This document shows positions 46,739 to 53,474 of a stretch of DNA of 53,474 nt, piece by piece. A program made the position numbers and the translations under genes. The notes beneath the pieces are model-generated. The model worked only from the letters and a program-made list of their open reading frames with translations. It did no database searches and was not told the DNA's origin. The stretch covers positions 1-53,474 of the forward strand of contig NXFV01001150.1 in NCBI GenBank assembly GCA_002803225.1. Reading direction: 5' to 3'. This DNA is from Gamarada debralockiae. Its lineage: Eukaryota > Ascomycota > Leotiomycetes > Helotiales > Hyphodiscaceae. Each line of letters begins with the position of its first letter. The first letter of the stretch is position 1.

Positions 46739-48190
46739 GTGCCAGTCTCAGGGAATCACTTGAACTCCAAGTTCAGCTCTCCCGCAATGTTGTTCAGAGG
46801 GCAGAAAACTGTTAATGTCCTTGGCCCGTTATTTATCCTCATTTTCATCCTTTTCGGATTCCGCGACCACGAAAAGTTGTTCGCCAATCATCCCAATTCT
46901 GAATTGACATTTCCGCCTAGTAGTCAAGTCCAGGACCAAGACCTATCAGAGGATCCAAATCAGGGAAGTGTTCTAGCTCAGGGTACATTGGTGGATTCGA
47001 ATTATGTCCCAGTCGTTGAAAATCATCGCGAGGTGTTCTCCGTCTCCTCTCCCGACAAGAAGTACTTTCTCATGGAATTTGGCCAGTATGCGAAGAATCC
47101 CAATGTCATCCCTCATCCAACACTGAAGGATACCTGGATTATTGTCGCCCAACAGGAGATGAAAGCGGTGAGGAACTACATGTGGTGGGCGGAGATAGCT
47201 TGCAATGCGACCTTCCAAAGTGGCGTCCTTCAGTGTATGGATGAACCGATAATTCTACTTATACCGCCGACAGCAGGGCTCAACTGCAATGGAGCTCTAA
47301 CATATTTCGGGGATAGTGTTGGTCCTCACGATGCACGAGTCTTCTATGGACCCAAAACACCTTATGTTATCTACGGGTCGAACTCAGTATATACATGCTT
47401 CGGGCAATGGATGATAGACTTGAGGAGCGTGACAAACCCAGGCTTCGAGAGAGCTGTGGGAAAGGAGTTCCAAAAGCCAACGGAGCTTCAAAGACCGCCT
47501 CCATACAGTCCAGTCGAGAAGAATTGGTTTGTGTTTTGGGACAAGGATGAACAGATCTATGTTCATTACGATATTTGGCCGAGCCGTCTTTTTGCACATC
47601 TGGAATACGATGGCACAGTTGGACAAGACCTTGCGCCCATAGCTGCTGCTAGCGACAACGAATGCATGGCGAGGTTCATGCCCAAAGTCAGTCAGAAGCT
47701 GGACCCGATTGACCTTACGCCTTTGGAATCAGTCCATCAAGCTACAAACTCGCTATCCATCACTCTTTGCAAAGGGTCAGACCCTTTTTGTATAGCAGAC
47801 GATTCCAACACATTCATTTTTACCATCTTCCAACACAAAACCTATATTTGGTCTCACAGCGTATACGAGCCATACGCAATGCTCTTTCGTCGGACTGCGC
47901 CTTTTGAAGTCTATGGTATTTCAACGAAGCCCATCTGGATCCATGGTCGGGGGGGTCCAGGCACAGGGAAGAAGCCCGCTACGCTTACAGCAGAAAATAT
48001 CGCTACATGGAGTCAGACAGAAATGTTCTACCTCACCTCTTTGAGTTGGAAAGCTCAGGGCCACAAATATCACGGATACATTGACGACGTGATCTTCATT
48101 GCGTTCGGTATAGAGGATTCCAAGAGCGCCGGAATTGATGTCGTTGCTGGAGACCTGTTGATGGACCTGGGTCTCTGTGAAAACTCTTGA
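46739..48190 (+). CDS. type II membrane protein of an unnamed fungal family
   Basis: Single exon, 483 residues from ATG 46739; the ATG at 46787 (MLFRGQKTVNVLG) is an equally good start and puts the signal anchor (VLGPLFILIFILFGF) nearer the N-terminus. After a polar stem, residues about 95-480 form one soluble domain with even distribution of Trp, Tyr and Gly: DTWIIVAQQ, WWAEIACNATF, IILLIPPTAG, GPHDARVFYGPKTPYVIYGS, KNWFVFWDKD, YVHYDIWPSR, and late IFQHKTYIWSHSVYEPYAMLF and GYIDDVIFIAFGIED. Repeated short beta-strand patterns with NWFxFW and YxHYDxxPxR suggest a beta-propeller such as GH43/GH130-like or beta-mannosyltransferase-like enzymes. I recall similar hypothetical proteins in ascomycetes but no tested function. 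Likely Golgi lumen. Confidence 0.85.
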   Translation: MPVSGNHLNSKFSSPAMLFRGQKTVNVLGPLFILIFILFGFRDHEKLFANHPNSELTFPPSSQVQDQDLSEDPNQGSVLAQGTLVDSNYVPVVENHREVFSVSSPDKKYFLMEFGQYAKNPNVIPHPTLKDTWIIVAQQEMKAVRNYMWWAEIACNATFQSGVLQCMDEPIILLIPPTAGLNCNGALTYFGDSVGPHDARVFYGPKTPYVIYGSNSVYTCFGQWMIDLRSVTNPGFERAVGKEFQKPTELQRPPPYSPVEKNWFVFWDKDEQIYVHYDIWPSRLFAHLEYDGTVGQDLAPIAAASDNECMARFMPKVSQKLDPIDLTPLESVHQATNSLSITLCKGSDPFCIADDSNTFIFTIFQHKTYIWSHSVYEPYAMLFRRTAPFEVYGISTKPIWIHGRGGPGTGKKPATLTAENIATWSQTEMFYLTSLSWKAQGHKYHGYIDDVIFIAFGIEDSKSAGIDVVAGDLLMDLGLCENS

Positions 48191-48576
48191 TCGAGATTGT
48201 ACAGCTTCTTCATCAAGCGGCAATGTCTGAGACATGTCGGTCCAATGGTAGACTCTGATAGCAGCACCAAAATTGCTGACTGCAACCCAACAACTTGTTG
48301 CGGTCGACGTCGTATGGGAACAGAATATTTAAGAGGATCTGGTTTGGAATAGCGGTAGATCCTCCTTTGACAGCATGGAGATTGGCTCGGCTCCCTGGAG
48401 TCGAAGCCAGGGGTAATAGGCTATCACTCGTCAACCAGTCCCGCGTCCCTGCCAAATGTGGGGTTCAGCGCAGTCAGATGCTGAGAACACTTCCCATATG
48501 TACTCTTCGACTCCCATCTCTTGCCATCAGCTTGACGCACTCTTAGTTTGCTTTTATTCATATCAGATTTTGTGTG
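48191..48576. other. intergenic
   Basis: 386 bp between two same-strand genes; promoter of the aldehyde dehydrogenase. No feature recognised. Confidence 0.55.
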
Positions 48577-50376
48577 ATGTCTGAAATAATTCAGCACCTT
48601 ACTGCTCCTAACGCCCTCCCGATTGACCTGCCAATCGGCCTCTTCATCAACAATGAATTTGTGAAATCGATCTCGGGCAGGAAATTTGCTACCATCAATC
48701 CTGCGTAAGACCGTAAACTTTCCCCATGACAATTACAAACTAACAAATCTCTCAGCGACGAACAAGAAATCACCAGCGTCTACGCAGCGGATGTCGAGGA
48801 CGTCGACATTGCTGTGAAAGCGGCCCGGAAAGCTCTCAAGGACCCGTCATGGAAAGACCTCTCGTCATCTGATCGAGGACGGCTCTTGTTGAAGCTCGCT
48901 GATCTTGTGGAAGAGAATGCTCACATTTTGGCTACCATCGAAACTTGGGACAATGGTATGTGGACACTTGAATGCGAAAAGGGAGTCACGTTGATACTGA
49001 TTGCTCCACAGGAAAGCCCTATCAACATGCTCTCGCCGTCGATGTAGGAGGCTCTGCTAGAGCCTTGAGGTACTATGGTGGCTGGGCGGATAAAATTCAG
49101 GGCGATACTATTGAGACTACACCAAACAAGTTGGTTTATACCATCCGTCAGCCTGTCGGCGTTTGCGGGCAGATCATTCCGTACGTTCACTTGCCCCACC
49201 ATCATCTCATACTTTACTAACGATTTGAGTTAGGTGGAACTTTCCATTGGTAAGCACACCGTATTGATTTGTTCGTGTCGCTAACACCAGAAGGGCATGG
49301 CTGCCTGGAAGCTCGGAATGGCACTTGCATGCGGTAACACCGTGATCCTCAAACCCGCCGAACAGACACCCCTCTCCGCGCTGTACCTCGCAACCTTGGT
49401 CGCAGAAGCTGGATTCCCACCAGGAGTCGTCAACATTCTGAACGGGTTTGGACGTATCACCGGCGCAGCAATCGCGTCTCATCTCGACATCGACAAGATT
49501 GCGTTTACGGGAAGCACTGCCACCGGCCGTGAGATCATGAAACTGGCCAGCGTCAACCTCAAGAACATCTCGCTAGAGACTGGAGGGAAGAGTCCTCTAC
49601 TTGTATTTGAAGACGCCGATCTTACCGAAGCTGTGACTTGGGCTCATCGGGGCGTCATGTTCAACGCGGGCCAAGTCTGCACCGCCAGCTCTCGGGTTCT
49701 TGTCCATGAATCTGTTTATGACAAGTTTGTCGAGATGTTCAAGGAGCAAGTGAGGGAGGTCAGCAAGATAGGGGATCCGTTTGAGGACTCGACGTTCCAA
49801 GGCCCACAGGTCACGAAAGCGCAGTTCGATCGTGTAATGGAGTATATTGAGAGTGGAAAGAGTGAGGGAGCGACATTGACTATGGGTGGTGAAGCGTATA
49901 AGGATGTGAATGGTAAGGGTTTCTTCATCCAACCCACTGTCTTTACGAACGTGAAGGACGAGATGCGAATTTATAGGGAGGAGGTCTTTGGGCCTTTTGT
50001 GGTGATCTCGAGTTTCAAGACTGAAGAGGAGGCTGTGAGAAGAGCGAATGATACGACTTATGGATTGGGAAGCTCGGTATGTAGTCTCAAGGTTGAGCAG
50101 TCTCAAAATATTGACGTCGACCACTAGGTCTTCACCCAAAACATTAAGAGGGCTCATCGGATTGCCAGAGCTATTGAGGCGGGAATGGTGATGATCAATT
50201 CAAGCAATGATTCAGATTACCGGTACGTTTTGCCTTCCGCGCTCGCTTAGGTCTCTAACCGAGTTCGTAGTGTTCCGTTTGGTGGGGTGAAGCAGTCTGG
50301 TATTGGAAGGGAAATGGGCGAGGCTGGATTGGCTAATTACACCAACTTGAAATCAGTCTATGTCAACTTGGTTTAA
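48577..50376 (+). CDS. aldehyde dehydrogenase (NAD(P)+)
   Basis: Seven exons: 48577-48704, 48756-48955, 49012-49180, 49234-49249, 49294-50076, 50128-50222, 50271-50376, total 498 residues, the normal ALDH length. The fourth exon is only 16 nt and encodes part of the conserved PWNFPL motif. Key residues are visible: FTGSTATGR (cofactor), LETGGKSP with the general-base Glu, [12 protein letters not shown] with the catalytic Cys, and [13 protein letters not shown]. The C-terminus [19 protein letters not shown] is typical of cytosolic class 1/2 fungal ALDHs. The enzyme oxidises aldehydes to acids. No targeting sequence is evident, so cytosol is likely. Same strand as the preceding gene. Confidence 0.96.
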
Positions 50377-50681
50377 TTGCTTAGACAGCATCTAAGTCAA
50401 CGCGAGCTCTCATGTCATTTGATACTCCTATATTTCATCCTGAAAGATTGGAAACTTGAACTGAAATATGAATTTGCTTATACAGTCCTTTGTCAAGTAG
50501 ACCACAGAAGAGAAATGCATGTCTATGCAAGAGGACTTAGCGATTGAACTCGTTTCCTTTACGTCCGTGACAATCTCATATGATTCGCTTATGAAGACTT
50601 CAAAAGGAGTAACTTATCAACACTTTGAGTGCGAAAAGAAATGTCATCATCCACCCCAATTCTGAGGTCATCACTTGAAGA
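50377..50681. other. intergenic (convergent 3' ends)
   Basis: 305 bp between the aldehyde dehydrogenase and the hydrolase remnant. Nothing recognised. Confidence 0.5.
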
Positions 50682-52530
50682 TCAGAAAGGTTCCTCAACA
50701 GCCTCCCCGCTGTTGACATCACCGGCCATTGCCCCAGTGGGTACCAAGTACGGATCCTCGATAGGGCCACGCACCATCCCCGGAGTATAAACCGTGACGA
50801 GTGTTGAGATTTGTGCGGCTGGAAGTACGCCGGTATTCAGGAAGTCTTTCGTGATTTTTGTCGAAGGCTGCTCAACCACTGCAATCGAAGTCAATTAGTG
50901 AATGGACAAGAGATGCAGGTAGAGAGATGGTACGAGGCAACGAAACATGGTCATCGCTATGATGGTCAACGAAGACTGCATTGGGAATCTGTGCCCAGGT
51001 CCAAGTTGCCCCCTCAGTTGCCGCACTGAAGATTTTGCGTCAGTGTCAATATTTTCACGTGAATTTTGCGGCAGAACGTCACCTGGCATCGAAGTCGGCT
51101 GTGACCATAAGCATTGTCTCCTTCAGAGGTAGCTTGCCGCTGACCTCAGCAGGCACTGGGAATGTCCACCCGGCGCAAATGGTCTGAGATACACGTTAGT
51201 GAGCCATTTGTTTAGGTTTCGTAAAGAATATGACTGTGCCAGGATCAACCAAGTGGCAGTCATGCCAATCCCTGTTATGTCATTCGCCAATCCAACTGTG
51301 AGCGGCTGATTGAAATATTCGAATGTCTTTGGAAAATCTGGAGGATTCAGTTTATGGAACGTCGACGGTAGCAGTAACTGTATCAAGGAATCATACCATG
51401 GTCGCTGCAAATCAAAGACTGGCCAACTGTGGCCGCGAGGATCTTTTGAGATATTGGTGTTGGAGGCTGGCATCTCCATTCAATGCGACCTGAATTGCCG
51501 ATAATATAATTGGGAAGTCAGGTGTTAAAGAAAGAGCCCCTGCCATTGTTGATCGAATTTGTGGGCCTGTAAGGTAGTTGTTTGTTGCGGTATCATCGCA
51601 AGGAGGGAGGCAATATGGCACCTGCTCAGCGGTAGCCATAACTTGCTTGAATGCCTGGCGAGGACTTGTTAGATAATAGCTCACACCACTGGGGAAATGG
51701 TACACACTTTTATGACACTGCCTTTGCCCTAGCCGTAAAATGGATATGATGGGTCATCCAGACAGTATGCGTCCGCGCGTTCCATTATCCCATTTTGCGC
51801 AGCAATGTCGTCGTTTGCTAGATCGAATAAGGTCTATAAATTATTAGCATATGTAAATGCGGGGTTTCAGGAAATCTCACTTTACCGGTAGGGACTATTG
51901 CATCTAAGACAAAACGTCCGACTCGTTCAGGAAAAGTGGCAGCATATTGTTGTCCTCTGAATGATCCAGTGCGCCGGGATTATGGTCAGCTTTGATTTTG
52001 ATCTCTTGTCTTTCCATTCCCGCCAACTACTATGAAGCTCCGATGAAGTTTATTTTGTCATACACGAGAGCTTTCCGGAGCATCTCATAGTCGTGCGTCA
52101 CCTCCCTCGTTCCGACGTGCTGAATTATTCCCGGAGGAGTACTGTTGTCTATCCAAGGCTGGATAGAGGCTGCTGATAGGACTTGTATGGAATCGTAATC
52201 ACTCTGGTTTGTAGGATATGGTAATGAGTCCAGAGCTGCAATCACTGAGAGTGACACATTCAGTGGATTCGAGGTGAATGTCCCGCGGATATCCATAACC
52301 ACCAGTTCAAAGTCCCTAAGCCCAGAGAAGGCATTTATAAGGTTGAGAGTAACCTCCATTGCAACCACAACGCCTGGATCTGTCCCACGGGGAGAGAATA
52401 ACAGTGGACCCTTGGGCTTTGGTGGGCGGTATGTTGCCAAGCCCAGAGTCATTTTGTTGTCGTCAAAAAATGGGGTTGAATAATCCATCGGTACATCGAT
52501 ATTGCTCTAGTGGAGGGCTGAAGGAAGATT
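50682..52530 (-). pseudogene. TAP-like (S33) alpha/beta hydrolase, probably decayed
   Basis: The order of family motifs is intact on the minus strand: VPMDYSTPFF, an oxyanion-type segment FSPRGTDPG, VVMDIRG, a nucleophile motif GAS-Y-G, RGQQYAATFPERVGRFVLDAIVPTG, CAGWTFP, a late TADFDAR with the acid Asp, then HSDDHVSL with the likely catalytic His and a C-terminus ending EEPF. The last two introns splice cleanly. Damage: TAG just before the NIDVPMDYS part (about 52510); the intron after the GASY codon would need an AC instead of AG acceptor (about 51974); TAG in the frame near 51732; and frame breaks near 51440 and at the join before CAGWTFP. I could not build one intact frame, though some breaks might be misread introns. 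Such enzymes are usually secreted peptidases or esterases. The 5' end is uncertain. Confidence 0.6.
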
Positions 52531-52969
52531 TTTCAAGTCGACGATAGATGCATCGAAGCTACCTCCTGTAGGTGCTGTGGATTCGGGGACATTTTGAGCG
52601 CAGTCTACTTATCTTATGGCGTGCAGATCTTTACGGAATTTCCTCGATCGAGCTTCTGTCAATACAGTCGCAGATGAAAGAGAGAGAAAGAGTGACTTGA
52701 TGGAAAGAAGCATTGCTGGGAGCTTTTCTGGGGAGAACCAGAAATGTGACAATTTGGATCACGAAGCAATGCTCTCAAATTGAAAACTTACCGGCGATGG
52801 AAGGTCGATCCGTACTAATATTCTACTTCCTTGCAGCAGCCCAGCAAGACCTCGCAATTTGTCTGATGTATTTTGAAATTTTGATAATCTCAATAACCTT
52901 GTCAGCCGAACGGTCCTGTTGGAATGAGGTTATCAGGTGACTCTAGTTCTAGGCAGATAGTACTGTCTG

Positions 52970-53009
52970 CTGAGTCACATAGTATCACACATACTGTCAC
53001 ATGACTCAG
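52970..53009. repeat. imperfect hairpin around GAGTCA/TGACTC sites
   Basis: CTGAGTCACATAGTAT (52970-52985) is followed after five bases by ATACTGTCACATGACTCAG (52991-53009), largely its reverse complement with a three-base bulge. A near-palindrome CAGATAGTACTGTCTG lies just before (52955-52970). TGACTC/GAGTCA are the core of Gcn4/AP-1-like sites, but with no gene facing this stretch a regulatory role is not shown. Confidence 0.6.
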
Positions 53010-53453
53010 AGACCCACTTGATCAGTATGACAGTATGACGTATTCTATGAGTTATAGGGAGAAATTCTGTCCATAAGTACAGACTACTGTACTTGGTTTG
53101 TTCAGAATCTCCAGTATCTTCAAGCCTTAATAATCCAACCACATTCTCCTACCCTTTTTCGTCCATCACGTGACCATATTGCAAGAGGTCCAATTGAAGT
53201 GCTGCTGGAACTGCCAGCATTCTCAATTGCAGCCTTTCGGGTCCTTGTTTCGTAAAAACAACCGTGCCTTGCAGATGGAAAGGCTGATCAAGCGTCCTAC
53301 AATGAGACCTTTTCTTCCCTGTGATGCATCTTAGACGAGTGTACGTTAATATATGCCAAGGTGGAAGGATCGAGGGCACGGCAGATCTGCAACGAATGCC
53401 GGCCCCCAATTGGCGCGCTCGTATTACAGCGGAGAAGAGGGAGAGAGGGAGAA

Positions 53454-53474
53454 GGGGGGGGGGGGGGGGGGGGG
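53454..53474. repeat. terminal poly(G) run
   Basis: The window ends in 21 G in a row. This is more likely a sequencing or assembly end artefact, or a real homopolymer at which assembly stopped, than a functional element. Confidence 0.8.

Larger units (their letters stand above)
52531..53474. other. gene-free right end
   Basis: No supported gene. A short frame starting MLLSIKSLFLSF at 52711 (minus) might be a lost signal-peptide exon of the hydrolase remnant, but I could not join it in frame. Contains an inverted repeat and the terminal G run. Confidence 0.5.

Noticed and set aside
1..53474. CRISPR array, tRNA or rRNA genes
   Set aside because: No spaced direct repeats of CRISPR type and no tRNA- or rRNA-like sequence were recognised; the window is eukaryotic.

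Overview
The window looks like nuclear DNA of a filamentous ascomycete (Pezizomycotina; I cannot place it more finely). Genes are broken by many 45-100 bp GT..AG introns. The laccase ends in the Asp-Ser-Gly-Leu tail typical of ascomycete laccases. There is a Zn(II)2Cys6 regulator, a fungal rhodopsin-domain membrane protein and transposon copies riddled with C-to-T/G-to-A changes of the RIP type. All exon joins were worked out by hand from splice signals, reading phase and family resemblance; none has transcript support.

Layout. 1-2.5 kb: gene-poor, with a three-copy inverted/direct repeat. 2.5-4.0 kb: a seven-exon rhodopsin-domain membrane protein. 4.0-14.3 kb: a repeat island. At its centre is a head-to-tail pair of degenerate Crypton-type tyrosine-recombinase transposons (5571-11550), each exactly 2,986 bp, with the same 8 bp at the left end, the middle junction and the right end. 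Around it are two LTR-like copies, a 310 bp inverted-repeat element with a 14 bp flanking duplication, an A/T tract and a 12 bp minisatellite. 14.3-23.7 kb: extracellular/secondary functions, namely a secreted Thr-rich mucin-like protein, a laccase with an unusual Ser/Thr/Lys-rich N-terminal segment, and a convergent Zn2Cys6 factor. 24.1-34.3 kb: well-preserved metabolic genes. A mitochondrial dicarboxylate-type carrier and succinyl-CoA:3-ketoacid CoA-transferase diverge from one short intergenic region; then come an AhpD-like-fold protein, a Dal5-type MFS permease and phospholipase D. 35-41 kb: decaying territory with a tail-anchored protein carrying a STAND-type N-terminal domain, an NCS1 permease pseudogene with at least four nonsense codons, an ankyrin-like remnant and a small interrupted ORF. 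41.7-50.4 kb: an Och1-like GT32 glycosyltransferase with a Pro/Gln-rich tail, an acyltransferase-3 membrane protein, a secretory-pathway protein of a family I cannot name, and an aldehyde dehydrogenase. 50.7-52.5 kb: a TAP-like (S33) alpha/beta hydrolase that looks pseudogenised. The window ends in a run of G, probably a contig end.

The most notable object is the Crypton tandem. Its coding frame, its single intron and most recombinase/GCR1-type domain landmarks can still be followed through the RIP-type stops. The arrangement is what site-specific integration of a circular dimer, or two successive integrations at one short core, would leave. Cryptons and RIP are known; the exact tandem with shared 8 bp junctions is the observation worth checking.
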